Assembly (NCBI GenBank): GCA_034401795.1 | Contig: CM067370.1 | Location: 100,634,164 to 100,698,163 of the forward strand | Origin: Chaetoderma sp. LZ-2023a | Lineage: Eukaryota; Mollusca; Caudofoveata; Chaetodermatida; Chaetodermatidae | DNA length: 64,000 nucleotides | Reading direction: 5' to 3' | Part shown: piece after piece, positions 10,259 to 23,600 of the stretch | Position numbering within the stretch: position 1 is the first letter of the stretch | How the letters are laid out: each line of letters begins with the position of its first letter | Position numbers and translations under genes: made by a program | The notes under the pieces: generated by a model | The model's database searches: none | Told to the model about the DNA's origin: nothing | What the model saw: the letters and a program-made list of their open reading frames with translations, nothing else

Positions 10259-11400
10259 ATAATGTGAGAGGCTGACGAAAATGTATGTTTTTATACACTA
10301 TATATGCGTCTCTGTGAGCTGCCGAAAACGAATTAATATTTGCGGCTGCCGAAATTACATGGCTGCCGAAACCGCCTGAGACCATTGCTGCCAGTCTGTG
10401 TTGTAGATCCGAACCCCTCTCGCCTTTCATAAAGTATTGCCGCTCAGTGTCCGCTTTTCTTCCAACTGTCATGACCATCACCTTGCATTTATCAGGGTGG
10501 AACCCCAGTCGAACCACAGTAGCGTAAACCCTGAGTAGCGCTAATAGCTGTCAAATTTTGACATAGCACAGACTTCAAAATAATATTGTAGCGCAACCAT
10601 TAATGCCTTCAGAATAGGAAGCACATGTATAAAAGAGTAATTCTTCATCCGAATCCATCATGATTGCGCATGTTTGGATTATCGCCTCCTATCAAATAGT
10701 CTGAGCAAAAATTGTAATTGTTGAATAAGTATAAGAAACTAGCATAGGTTCTTATTCACCTGTATGAAACTTGATTTTTTTTTTATTGGCGGTCTGCGTA
10801 AAATCCAGCCCAAAAGGAGAAGCTACCGAATCCAATGGCATACCCACTTTTTGCGCACAGGCAAAAAGTATTTGTTTTGCAGCATATGCTACCACATCTT
10901 TAACATATGTTTCACATAAATGCATTGTTGCTGAAGATTAACCAATGGTAACATGTGTCATATTTGAAAGATTGGTTTGACAAATGGTGACCCTGGCTGC
11001 ATAAAAACATCTGTGTTATTCTTAAAGGGGAAGAAAATGTCATCTGAAATTATTTAATCATCAAATATAGGTACAGGGCGTAATATTTTATGTTTCTAAG
11101 AACAATTTTTGCCATAGATGTTAAAATTTTGAAATAATATGGCAGTGTCAGAAATCAACAGCACTGCTTTATTAACCCTATATTGACAAACAGTTTCACA
11201 ATTTCAAGTGAAGAAAGTCTTGCATGAGCAAAATGAATAACCATAGATTGACATGTGAATCAATATGTGTGCATGCCAATCGTGAGGGACTCTCACAAGA
11301 GGTTGAATGCGTATGCGCAAAGAGAGGGGATGCGCAAATACAGGGACCACAATGATAGTTTGATACCCATTTCTATACTGTATTAATCCTTTCCTCATGT
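10258..11400. repeat. Family D repeat, split copy
   Basis: 10258-10390 carries several GGCTGCCGAAA words. 11165-11370 carries GAGCAAAATGAATAAC and TATGCGCAAAGAGAGGGGATG. Both parts match 58640-59130 in reverse orientation, where they are directly adjacent. The 10390-11165 segment here is therefore extra sequence, or was lost from the other copy. It includes the RT fragment at 10380-10532. Confidence 0.65.
10380..10532 (-). pseudogene. Fragment of a LINE reverse transcriptase
   Basis: About 50 codons read VVRLGFHPDKCKVMVMTVGR, continuing RQYFMKG. This resembles the region just after the RT catalytic core of APE-type LINEs (the 'FHPDKCKVM...Y.M' pattern). Neither the catalytic box nor the rest of the protein is present. 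It is a dead fragment enclosed by repeat D. Confidence 0.55.
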
Positions 11401-12340
11401 TAATTGTCACGATTGATCAAGAACATTCAAAACAGGTTTGTCATTGAGTGTCACTTTGCACTATCTTATAATAATAAACACGTTGATACTTGCGCAGTAG
11501 GTAACAGACATTACACACACACAACTCGTCAACTGCAAAAATGTCCTGGCAGTCTTATTTTCATATCGAATTGACTCATTCATTGCTTTCATTTTTCGGG
11601 ATTTGCCTTACCCTTACTTATATTCTGGAAACAATTAGCAATTTATCTAAATCAATTTCAATAATGGAAATCGTAACGATTATCTCAGTCTCACCTTTAA
11701 AGGCCTAAAACTGCAAACAAATAGCTATTCAGTAGTTCTTCTATAAGCGTTGTGATACTCTTGCTGGTTACCGTATAATTTCATCTTCCTCGGATATATC
11801 AAAGGTTCTGATTGGTTGATCTAATTAAACAACACTGTATTTGATTGGTGAACAGACTTTGTATGGACGCTAACCGGTGATCTCGATACAGGTCGATCTC
11901 GCCCCATTTCTCGCCCTCTGAACTATAGAGGTAGTTCTGTCTGTATCTATATGAAGTACGTTGTATGACCAATACTAGCATAACACAACAGATGAAAGAG
12001 TGCGTTCAATAGTATACAGGTGGTCTACTATGGAGTGAGGACCGGAAACTGTCAACAGTTGGAGCGCAAACACAGTTGTCATCTAGATGAGTCCAGTCTA
12101 TTACTGTTTGTACGAAAAATGAATGTTTAAAGAGTTAAAATTTAGCTGGTGGTACTTATAGTTAGATTGACAAATAACTCTTTGCTCTGAACTCATAAAC
12201 AACATTGAAATGAAGATTTTCGATCTGGGAATGTCAATCTGACAACATCGTGTCTCACAAGCTCTGGCTAGTTTTAGGTTGTCTGGCATTGTTGCAGTTT
12301 TGTATTGAAATGTGTGTTTGAGTTTGTATTTGCATGATAA
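11401..12340. other. No gene recognised
   Basis: Unique-looking AT-rich sequence without a convincing open frame, located between repeat D and a small candidate exon. It could hold a promoter for the short frame at 12347, but no element can be assigned with confidence. Confidence 0.3.
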
Positions 12341-12346
12341 CTGAAG

Positions 12347-12484
12347 ATGGGAAAAAGTTCAATCGAATCTAAAAAACAGAAGAAGTCGAGTAAAAGTGTA
12401 GATAATAGTGTTGAAGATGGCCGTGAGAGCTCTTTACGAGAGAGAGACGCCATCTGTAATCTGTACTCGGAACGCCAGCCTTGA
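12347..12484 (+). CDS. Small Lys/Ser-rich frame, possible first exon
   Basis: An ATG at 12347 opens 45 codons beginning MGKSSIESKKQKKSSKS, highly basic and then acidic/Arg-rich (RESSLRERDA), ending at a TGA. The last part may already be the 3' end of LINE E1, whose tail seems to finish near 12450 (TACAGATTACAGAT on the minus strand). That would mean the LINE inserted into or beside a host exon. No family is recognised and no donor site is convincing. It may be chance. Confidence 0.25.
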   Translation: MGKSSIESKKQKKSSKSVDNSVEDGRESSLRERDAICNLYSERQP

Positions 12485-12750
12485 TGGGCTCACCCCTGGC
12501 ACGAGCAGGGTAATGAAGAGTTGCGACTTGAGTTGCACAATAGTTTAGCTGGATTGAATCCGTCGCGACACTGACACCCCTGGGAGAGTGTCCAGGTTAT
12601 ATTAATTTCCCAGAAACCGTAGCTCAGGCAAGCAATTCGATCGTGTTGAGAAGTGTGTGCATACTGTACATAGTTCGTGTGTGATAGCTTGACAAAAGTC
12701 AGTGCGGAAAAAGGTGTTTGTGCACAATGTACAAATTTACAGAGATTTAG

Positions 12751-15700
12751 TTATATACAATGGCTTTCCAGGTCAGTTCGCTTCAAATGAAGGGCATAGC
12801 AGAGAGCGTGTGTGATTCTGGATACTTTTTGATAGTTCTCTGCAGACAGGTTGATATCGGAGCAGGTGAGAAGTTTGGAGTGGTCCAAGATTAGTTGAGC
12901 CACGTTTTCTGGGTCAGCAATCAGCCTATCATATCCTACTGGGTCGATCTCATGGAGTACAACAGAGCGGATATCTTCTAGATACGGTTTTCTGGATTCC
13001 ATCAGCATTGGACAAGTTACGAGGAAGTGAGTTCTGTCTTCTTTTGTTAGCCGACAAAGCTGGCATGTGTCAGGTGCAGCAAACTGATTAAAGCGACTAC
13101 GATTAGCTTGTAGAATGTATGTATCAACCAGGAGTTTCGCTTTAATCGTGGCACGTCTTACATCTCTTGTTGTATTATCAGTAGAGCTCCAGACATGGTG
13201 GACACGGTTCACTGAGCAGTCGCGAACATTAAGATACTTGAGGGTGGATTTTGTGCTGGCATCATTCTTCCAGGCTTCATGAACAACTTTATTAATCTGT
13301 GTGTCTACTACTGCTTTCCACTGAGGTTTTGAAGGGATGCTGTCAATCAGCTGGTAGATACTTGGAAGATCATACTTAGAGAGTAGGTGTTGACATCTCA
13401 TAAACCAGCTGCTGCTTCTGATACTCTTTACAGCTAACTGTCTCGCAGCTGTTTGATACTCTAGAGTCTCTCAGTTTCTGAGTATGTTTCCTAAGAAGTT
13501 CAGTTTTCTGCAGTCTATCTCAGCTTCTATAGGTCTTATGCCCAGAAAGCAAAGTGGTGCTGTTGAGGATGTACACTTTGAAAGGGATTGGAGTTGCCGG
13601 AGAATTTTGCGTTGGAATTGCTCCATGAGATTAATCTCGGTTTGGTTCATTTCCAGAGTTTCTAGGCCAAAGAGTAATCTTTGGCGACAGTAGATTTTCC
13701 ATACATGCGCAGCTAGTGCAGGAGACATTCCGCCATTGCCGTGCAGTCCAGCTCCCATCAAGGAGTACACCATTCTCCGTGCCATTTTAATCCTCTTCTG
13801 CACATTTTCTTTGCCCCGTAGGGAATGTTCTATACCCAGATGTGTTTCACACTTTGATTCAAGGCTTTGTTTTTCTCCTAGTTGTATTTTGGGCATTTCT
13901 TTTGGTCGTTTGTTAAGAAAGATAAGAGCACTCTTTGCTGGATTGATAGAGTAGCGTTCGTGATTGGTGTAGTGGTGGACAACGTTGAGAATCTCTTCGA
14001 GATGATTAGTATCGTGTGCGAGAATGGCAATTTCATCAGCGCAAATTGGTGCTGAGCAATTAATGTGTCCAATTTTTTATCCGACTTGCATATCCTCAAT
14101 CATATGTAGGAGATTGTTGTTGAATAGTTTATAATGGATGGTGGAAAGGATTCCACCCTGGCGTACTCACTGCTGGACCTGTAGAAGTGAGGAAATTCGG
14201 CCCTTAAGCTTGACCACAGTTTCGGCATCAGTATAGAGGTCTTGGATGGTTCCCCAGAGTGATTGTTCGACTCCGCTGATGTATATCTTATGAAGGAGTG
14301 AAGCATGCCAAACTACATCAAATGCCTTGCAAGCATCTAGCGTGACCATAGCCACTTGTTCCTGGTTGTCCTTGGCCTCGTTCACATCCTCTGAAATGAT
14401 CAACGCTGTGTTGTTGGAGGACGATCCCTCTGTGAATCCTCTCTGCCACATGGACTGAATGTTATCGTGGTTATGTTTGGTTCGGTTTAAAAGCAGTTTC
14501 TCAAGTATCTTTCCGATTAATGACAGGACTGTAATCCCCCTATAATTTGTTGCTAGTTTACTATCTTTATCTTTCTTGAGGACAGGTGTTAATATTCCTT
14601 GCTTCATGTCACGTGGAACGTGTCCCTTTGAGAGAATATAGTTCATTAGAATTGCTAAGTGATCAAATACTGCTGGCGGGGCATGCTTCAGATGCTCTGC
14701 AGTTAGTCCTTGATAATCCAGAGCTTTATTGTTCTTAAACCCAGCTACGATTTCCCTGAGCTCTAATTCTGTTACAGGCTGATTCTGTTTCTTCTGGTTG
14801 TGACACAGGTCTCCAATTACGATGAGATCGTTCTCATCCACTAAGGTCTTATAGGCTTCGTCGAATGCTGCATCTTGAAGAGGACTGGCCAGTGCACCAA
14901 AGTGTTCCTTAAATGCCCCTACGATATCAGCCTCATCAGTACACGTTGTTCCATGATGTATAAGATGGTGGATTCCATTGTTGCCTAGAGTACGTTGTTT
15001 TGCAATTAGGTAGAAGAAGGTTTGTCTGTCATATCCGTGTGCCACCATGATCTTGTTGCAATGGTCACTCCATTTCTGCCTGTTCATCAGTCATATAGCT
15101 TGCCTTAATGCCTGCCTAGCATCTTTTCGCCTACGGTTTGCAGCATTATCATTCTCAATTGACTTGCCTTCAAGAATCCATATCCTGTGTGCTTTTTTAC
15201 TTATCAGGGCATTTAAAGTTGGGGTCCATATTTTGTTGTTGTTTGGGCGCTTCCTTGTTCCGTCCTTGACTGAACACACAGAAGCCTGGAGAGAAGTGCT
15301 GTGCATGGCATTTGAGAGTGTCTTTACCATCATATGTGCTGCTAGATTACTTTCTATTTCCGGGGTTTTGCCAGATAGGATGCCATCAACCATCTCTTTG
15401 TACTGCTCAACATCACACTTTCTCCAGTGAATTCTCTCAGGGATATGGTCTGTCTGGAGACGCATTTTAGATTCTTGTGCTTTACCTACATTGTTGTGGG
15501 TGTTGAAGGTAACCGCAGCTGTAAGTATCACATCAGTATGATCTGAGAGGTTCAGTGGATGTTTTGGAGTTATCGTGACTTGTTTGGCCATAGGCTTGGA
15601 CCTGCCAGACAGCAGCCAGTAATCTATTTGTGATGATAACTTTCCACTTTCAGAACAGAATGTAGGTTTGATAGGGTAATTCTGAGGAAGATGTATATCA

Positions 15701-16922
15701 TGCTCACTCATGAAGTCTTTTAGCTTTTGGTCTCTAGGGATCCCTTTATCTCTATGAGCTGATGCATTTATGTCGCCACCTATTATGATGAGATGAGTTC
15801 CTTCATATTTTTCTATAAGTTCATGAATTTCATCTATGACTGCCTCAAAGCCGCGTTCGGATTGGGCATTTCCACGTGAAGGCATGTACACATTAATAAG
15901 GTAGATTGACACTTCAGTAAGTATTTCTAATGCCACGATCCTATGACTTCCCTCATCTGTTTTTCTGATGTACTGGTCCAGACTACTTGACCAAACGATG
16001 GCTGTCCCACTGTAGCCTCTTGGTGCCTGAAGTGGTGGTATTGGATCATCATCGTCAATACACTTGGCATGGAAGTCGCCTTTGCTGTAGACCTTTGTTA
16101 GTACTTCTTCCACCTTGTACCTGTAGAGCCAGTGCTCCTGCAGTAGGATGATTTTGTTATTCTTTGAGAGCATATGAAGGTAACCAATATTCGTCTCAGC
16201 ATTCTTTGCGTTCAGTGTTGCAATATTAATCAAGCGATGACCATCTATAGCCTCTGCACTCGATGCGTTTTCTTCCTGAGCTGGTTGGCTTTGCTCATGT
16301 GGATCTGCCATTGGCAGACTTACGATAGGCGGATCACTTGTGGCACTGCTCATAGGCTTGCATATTTGAACTGTATCATGGGTTGAGATTGTGTTGGTAC
16401 CCATTGTTAGATTTGGGCTGCAGTGAGGGGGGGGGGGGTGTGTGGCAGGAAGTAGCTGCGCTGCAGATATGAGCCTGTCGAACACGGGTGTGGTATGATT
16501 GGCCTTGCTAGGGACTGTTGTTGTACAGTAGGTTGGAGATGAGTCATGGGAAACATCATGTTCATCATTGGAGGTCTGTCCCGTACATCCTGTTGACGCC
16601 ACAGGTCTGGTCCCAAGTGGAAGGCACTGGTAGTCTGGTAGTTTGGCGGACGTACTGCAGGTGCAGCTTCTTGATGGCTGATAACCGGTGGAACAAGATA
16701 TGGATAACCTTGAGGCCATACTGGGCATGTCTCCAACGGACCGTTCATTCGAGGACTGGGGATCTGGTTTACTGTCGTCATAGTGACATGTTGTCGCTTT
16801 TTCTGTGGTTTTGTCTTTGGCTGGCTCGTATATCGCTTTTTCTGTTTTTTCCGGTGGCCCACCTCTAAAAAATGATGCCGTTGATCTGGTTGCAGGTTCC
16901 GACACTGGTTGGATATCTGTTT
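12751..16922 (-). pseudogene. LINE E1 ORF2: endonuclease and reverse transcriptase
   Basis: The N-terminal region is low-complexity. The APE-type endonuclease (about 16240-15500) shows IATLNAKN, LLQEHWL, VYMPSRG, IIGGDINAS and the terminal LSDHTDV. RT blocks lie at 14167-15087 (NYRGITVLS, MVTLDACKAFDVVW). The normal (F/Y)ADD box reads CADEIAIL near 14035, so one catalytic Asp is replaced by Glu. The C-terminal part (12751-13401) holds a CxLC...HFLVTC Cys/His motif. A stop follows VQQ at 14166, and further breaks occur near 13465 and 13900-14050. It would nick target DNA and prime reverse transcription if intact, but this copy is dead. It is the same family type as E3 at 35.4-39 kb. Confidence 0.85.
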
Positions 16923-19312
16923 AGTATGCAGTGGCCGTGAGTGAGATAGTGAGTCAGCATCCTGTTGGTCTTGCTGGGAATCATCATTGTTAGTACGTGG
17001 GCTGCGCCATGCGGGTGGAGACATGCCGACTTCGTCCGTTCTGCCAGATGTTTTTTCAGCGGGTTTTTGCTGCCATGCTTTGGTCTTTCGAGATTGGTTA
17101 GTTGACGAGTTGATATGCATTGCTTTTAGGCGGGGAGGAAGTATTCTGTCACCTGTATGGCTGTTGTGATGGGGTCTCTCAGAAGCGGTATTTTGTGTTG
17201 AATGACTGCGCTGCAGGTTCTGATACCGATCAGGTGATTGGTTGTTATGTGATGTGTACTGACCAGATGATGTCATTCTAGTGCTGCCCTGTCTACCATA
17301 ACACGGTTCTTCAGCAATATTCTGGGATGGCCTACCATGAGGGAACTGGTTATATGGTGTGCTATGCTGGTTTTGGGGCAGCCACCGAGGTGAAGTACTA
17401 GTATCATACGGTCCTGGTGCTACACGTACGTACTGGGGGTAGTTCTGAGCATCAGTTTTCCTTGGGGGGAAGCCTGTACAGAGACGCATCTCGGTTAGGT
17501 GATCTATATGCTTGTGGCTGTGCTAGGTTTGTCACTACTCCTGGAATGTTGCTTGAATTCTGATGAGCACTGCAAGGTGCACACGTCTGACTACTGAGAG
17601 GGCTTTGTTCAAGTTGAGTCTCTAGGTGATATACTCTACTTTCAAGCATTTTCATTTCCAGATCAGACACCCTTGCAATAAGGTACTGCATTGATCCTCC
17701 ATCTCCTGCTTCGTTGGGTCGAGTGTGAATGTTACCACGACACTCACTGTTACAGCAGTGTCGATTCGACCAAGGCATGTTCTCTGGCTGCGTGGAAGCT
17801 TCTGGTGTGGCAGCTGCTTTCAAGAGAAGCATCCTATTAATTTTGTTCTCCAGGATGGTGATATAAGACTGAGAGTATGTGTTTTGTTCTAGATTGTGCT
17901 TCAACTCAAATTCTTTGGCTGCAGTTTTCTTTTCCAGGTCCCTGAGGCGCTTTTCCTTGCTCGCTAGTAGTTTCTGTCTGTGCTTTAGCTCGTTTTTATG
18001 ATACAATCGTCATTAATCAGGATTCTTGCTGGTATATTGCGTTCTGTTGGATTATGCTTATCTGAAGAGTGTTCCACATCTTGCATGTCTAGTGGCTGCT
18101 CATTAAGCATTGCCTCTAATGATGTAGTCGCTGGGTCTGCACCACTACATGGTAGATCAGCAGAGGCATGTCCAGGTTCTAGGGATGGAAGAGGGAACAT
18201 GATCGACACACACTGGACCATCACTATGAAGTAGTTCCAGGTCACTGGATTATATACGGGTTGGTGCTGTCTCAGAGTTTATATCGGTAGAACATATCTC
18301 TAGACTTGAAGTATTCATCCCTGGTGATGCCTTGAGCGGGTGCTCTGGTTGCTTACAGGTCACACATCTGTATAAGCATTCTGGGTCTGCTAATACAGGG
18401 TCGTCATCTTGTAATTTCGCATAGCTGGCATGTGTCCAAGACTGATATAAGCAGCATTCTACTGCTAAGTGGTCGCACTGGACGATGTAATTGCATATCT
18501 GGCATGCAGCTTCATCAACGTTATGTCTCAAGGGAGAACAAGACACATTGTGGATATCTGTGCAATGGGATAATGGTTCATTTCCATGAACCTCAAGCGC
18601 CAGTAAATTATCAGCAGTGTGATTACATGCATAGTTATGTGTATGTTTATCACGACTTGCATTCTTCTCCAATTTTCTGTCACCCCCAGCTGCCTGCTTG
18701 ATGGTTTCATTTATCTGTTGAGCTGTAACAGGTTGTTTACTCAGGACATCTTCAAGAATCGGGATATGGCGTGATCTGAACACCTTGATCGCGTGAGGGC
18801 CATTTAGCAACATCTTTGAACGTGTGTTATACATGTTGATTGTGAATTGTTCCTGCCTGCCAAATGCGCCAGCAGAGGTACGGTTACACACCCTTAGCTG
18901 CTCTTCTACTGTTAGATTGGACTCCTCTCGGATTGAGGTAAGCTTAGCAATATGGGTTTTAGATGTACATCTGGCAGCACCACAGTGGAATTCAATGAGG
19001 AAGTTCTTAGCAATTTCATAGGCTCCTGCACTCATGGTTAACACCAGTTGTCCGTCATGGCTACCATCTTTGACCAAGACCTGGATTGCGGGGACATGGG
19101 CAGCCAGTAGCTTCTTATTGATTGCTTTACCCCAATTCAACATGTATTCTTTCTGTTCTGTGCCGCTATGGTCTGGGCCCTTGAAATAAATGCTTCGAAA
19201 GTATATCGAATTGAATTTCCCTCTTCACCAAAACTGTATTCCGAAGATGAATTTCGTTAATGGTCACCAATAAATGGAACTCGGTGTTCATGTCTTTCTG
19301 ATGGTTCGCCAT
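16407..19312 (-). pseudogene. LINE E1 ORF1: shared domain, PHD-like zinc region, coiled coil
   Basis: ATG at 19312 opens MANHQKDMNTEF. A frameshift near 19180 leads into 18250-19143. That frame contains a region reading EQFTINMYNTRSKML that also occurs in E2 (see findings). It then has a zinc region with CQIC, VECC, WTHASY and CLYRCVTC, which is PHD-like but with Tyr where the HxxC Cys is expected. After breaks near 18250 and 18000, a charged coiled coil follows (17700-18000, RLRDLEKKTAAKEFELKH), then a Gln/Ser/His-rich tail to 16407. No SGNH esterase was seen. The likely role is RNA/chromatin binding in the retrotransposition particle, inferred from CR1-like ORF1 proteins. Confidence 0.7.
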
Positions 19313-20069
19313 GAAGAAGATTTCCGTTGATGTGCACGCAAAAGGTTCATGTAGTGGTATGAGTGAGGACGAGGGTGCGTGTTCAACTAATCAAAGTCAA
19401 AGTGAAGGTAACAGATCAATATTGAAAACAATACAAGAGGTGAGAAATGATTTATTGAATTGCATGTCTTTCCAAGAAAATTACTTAGAATTGAAACTGA
19501 ATTGTATTCAGAAATCTGTGGATTTTGTCTCGGATCAAAGTAATGAAATCAAAACTTTGTGTAAAAATCATGAAAAGAAAATAAATTATTTGGTTGTGTC
19601 CAACCTTGCTTTAAAGAAAGAAAATGATATTTTGAATGAGAAGATTGATGCAATGGAAAGGTATTCATTTGAATTCGATCTACTAATTTATGGTGTATCA
19701 GAGGAACATTAACCAAATGAAAATTCAATAGACTTGGTCAAAATGCTATTAAAGGACAAATTCAGAATTAGTAAGGGGGTGGACATAGAGAACACTCACA
19801 GGCTAGGTAGGAAAATGCAGAACCGTGCGAAACAGCGTCCACTTATCAGTAGATTTTTTAGGAGACTGGAGCGAGCTTCAGTTCGAATTAGGATAAAGGA
19901 GGCCAATGATAAGGGCATATATTGTAAAGATCATCTGATTAAAAAAGAGTATGAAAAGAAAAAGAAACTACTTAACATTATGAATAGAGAATATCAGCAA
20001 AATAAAAGGGTGGTTTTCCGAGGAAAGGAAATTTATTTATTAACGGTGAAATATACAGAGAGGAATTAG
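19311..20069 (+). pseudogene. L1-like ORF1 (coiled coil and RRM-type region)
   Basis: The frame starts MKKISVDVHAKGSCSGMSE. It runs through a Leu/Glu/Lys-rich coiled coil (EKKINYLVVSNLALKKENDI) into ERYSFEFDLLIYGVSEE, the pattern of L1/Tx1 ORF1 RNA-binding proteins. A stop at 19710-19712 interrupts it, and the second part (19734-20069) continues with IENTHRLGRK and PLISRFFRR, typical of the ORF1 C-terminal domain. No ORF2 follows, since a TA microsatellite and another LINE lie downstream. It may pair with the L1-like ORF2 type seen at 32.6-47.3 kb, but that is not shown. Confidence 0.7.
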
Positions 20070-20248
20070 CTTCTTAGATAGCTGAATTTATGAATTTACT
20101 TCCTTAACCCGTTAATGGTCAAATTTGGTATAAAAATGTTAAATATCTGTCTGTTGAGTGTATATATATATATTTGCCTTTTTTGCCTGTTTAGGCTAAT
20201 CAGCATACATTACATGAAACAAACAATCAATATAAATTACAGTAATTA

Positions 20249-20393
<145 letters not shown>

Positions 20394-20602
20394 TTTATTT
20401 ATTTATTTATTTTGTATTTAGTGCCCCCCCCCCCCCTCCCCATACGTATCGAGCATATTCGGACACATACACACATATATATATAAGTAAATACATATGC
20501 GCATGCACGCACGCATGTGCACACCCGTGCACACACACACACACACCATATATAATATATTTACAGATCCTGTTCTATTTTAATCACACAACGGCGAGCT
20601 GA

Positions 20603-23600
20603 TTATGTTGTGGCTGACATGGCAGAAATTAGTTCCTTTCTATACTCCATCATGCAGTGAATACCTTTACATGCTTTCGACATGTTGGCTATGTTAATGA
20701 TACTAAAGCACAGTAAGTAGACAAGATGTAATAAAGGATCCTGGGTGCCAGTAAGATTCTTGAGGTGTGGAAAATTTGAGTACCTCAAGTTTGACAAATC
20801 ATCACAGATGATTAGGAAATGTGTCTCATCTTCTACCCCTTCACCACATAGTTTACACAATCTATCCTTTCTATCAATTCTGGAGTGGCGCCCAGTTTCA
20901 ATCTCTAGCTGATGAGCACTGATTCTAAGTTTGGCTGTAGTCGACCGGTATTTGAAAGGCACATTGGAAGTAAGGTATGGTTCGATTCCATAGGTATGTT
21001 TCATGTGTTTATATGTTGGAAGTTTGGGAGAATTTTGGATAGCATCAAAGAAGTACTGTTCATACTGATTTCGTAGGTGTGTTCTGACGATGTTGGTTGT
21101 GTACATAGCTGGCTTTTGTAACTTCCACACATCATCAAGTCCAGCTCCAGCTAAGACAGTCTTAACTACTGTCAGCCATGAGCTGATGCTGTTATCTTGG
21201 ATTAGATGGAAGTCAGATAATTAAGCCTGCTTAATTATTCTGGTATTAGGCACAGATAGAATCCAGATCCAGTGCTTAATAAGCCTAGCAAGAATCTCAA
21301 TAGTAAAGGGACACATTCCTGTTTCGGCCTTTGCAGCTATGTTTGATGCATATTTATGTACGCCAATACCATTTTTGCAAAATTTGTTTAACAGTTTTTC
21401 GAAATGGACTTGATCAAGTTTCTCAAATTTGTTTGCCAAGAATAGGTTTGCTGCTTTTGCTCCCCAAATTTCGCCATTGTGTAATAGGATTGGTTTGATT
21501 AGTGAGCCAAACAATTTTATCTGAACATTTGGGTTGACTCCACCGAATTGCATGTAGCTGGACTTAATCTTGAAATATGCCCTCAGTGCCTTGTTGTACT
21601 GGTTCTTTATATTCTGGCTAAAGATTCAAGATGTTTGGAATGTGGTACCGAGATAGCAATAATTATCTGTTATCACTAGTTCGTCATTACCAAGTGCAAA
21701 TGAAAGATTTTTACATTTCCTACCAGACTTGTTAAATATTATGATTTGAGTTTTATCAAGGTAGACCTTCAGTGACATCTTATTACAGAATGCATGAAGC
21801 TTGTCAAGATATCGCTGCATCCCGTCAGCCGTTTCGGATAACAACATGAGGTCGTCAGCATATAGTAGGTGATTTAGGCATTCAGTACTTAGTGCTACAG
21901 GTTCACATAATTTATCGAAAGTGTCACCAATACCATCTACAAATAAATCAAACATGATGGGACTGAGATTATCCCCTTGTTTTATACCAGTGTTGCTTAG
22001 AAATGATTCAGATACACCACTACTGGTTTTAACTCTGTGCCTAGTAATGGAGTGCATGGATTTTATTAAGTCATAGAATTTTCCTCCCATCCCGGTTTCT
22101 ATAATCCTAGACAGTAGTAGATCACGATTTACTTTGTCAAAAGCTTTACTAAAGTCGACAAAACAGGTGTACAATTTCTTATTTTCTGAGTGAACATATT
22201 TATTGATGAGGCTAATTAATGTCTGGGCATGATCAAATGTCCTAAAATTGGGTCTGAAACCAGCCTGATTGGTACTAAGTATGTTGTGTTTATTGATGCA
22301 ATTGATCAGTCTCTTGGCTAGGATACTGTTAAACAGTGTACCTGGGCAGCTAGTAATACAAATTCCTTTATAGTTATTGCAATCAACTGGGCTTCCTTTT
22401 TTATGAATTGGTATGAGTGTACCATCATTCCACTATGAGGGGAAGTTACCGTTGCAAAATGCTATGTTAAAAAGTTTGGTTAGGTGTGACAGTAGTGCTT
22501 GACTTCCAGCTTTAATCATTTCATTTAGGATCAGGTCATCACTGCTGCATTTACCAGTCTTGGTAATGTTTAATTGCTGCAAGGATCTCAGTAGTAGTAA
22601 GAGGGCCATTGCGTTCATCTAGAGTTGGGATATTAGATTTTTCAAGTTCAATAAGTTTCTTTTTAGACGAAGTCACCTCCTTGTCATTAAGCAGGGCAGT
22701 AAAATGGTTTACCCATTCACAGTGGCTTATTTCAATTGCAGTGTCGCTGGGCATAGGATTCATGGAATTAACTATTTTCCAAAATTCTTTTTTGGTCGCA
22801 AGTGTAAGCCGCATTGATTTTTCCTAAAATGTTCTCCTTATGAAGTTTTTCCTTATGCTTGATATTTTTCTTGTAAAGTTTAGCATTTTGAAAGTATGTG
22901 TCCCTTAATTTGTTGTCAAAAGGTTTCTTATGGAGTTGTCTTCCAAGTTTTAGGACATCACGACTCATGGATCCACAGTCAGCATCGAACCATTTCTTTT
23001 TCAATGTCGATTTATGTTCCATGTGTTTAGATTTTTGCCTAAAGTGTTTAATCCTAAGGCTTGCTTGTCCAGCAACAAATAATATATTGCGGAATTCATC
23101 TACTGCTTCTTCTGTCCCTTCCTGACTGTTCTTAAATGCTTTATTTTTTAAGTTAGCTAATAAACTGGCCACTTCTGGACTACACAGCGGTAGTCTAAAT
23201 TTGTCTGTGGAGCCATCCTCCCAAACAAATTTTGGTGGGGCTGGGTTTAGTGAATTAGGATCATGGCCATTTCTTTGGTCAGCGTCATGTAAGATTGTAT
23301 CAGCCGTGAGGGAGAATGATATCTGACAGTGGTCTGAAAGGTAGTTTATTGGGCTAACATGAAAGAGGTCGATCCTACTTAATAGGCCAGTTTCAACCAC
23401 AACATAATCAACTACACTAGCTCCATTGTATTTATGGCACGTGCAATAGCCTAAGGAGTCACTTAGATAGCGTCCATTGAGTATTTTCATATTTGTGGAT
23501 ATACAAAGGTCAGTGAAATCTTTGCCAAATTCATTAACGTTTGGGTCTAATTTGAATCGTTGGGGTGGTATCGTATCGCTGATAAAGAAGACATCATCAT

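Larger units (their letters stand above)
12450..19312 (-). mobile_element. LINE E1, near full-length APE-type non-LTR retrotransposon
   Basis: The minus strand reads, in order, ORF1 (19312 to about 16407), ORF2 (about 16922 to 12751) and a ~300-bp 3' UTR ending near 12450 with a short TACAGAT-type tail. ORF2 has endonuclease, RT and a Cys/His tail in the order used by Jockey/CR1/I-type LINEs. ORF1 has a PHD-like zinc region and a coiled coil, as in CR1-like elements. The copy has several frame breaks. Its 5' limit at about 19312 abuts an L1-like ORF1 on the plus strand. Confidence 0.85.
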
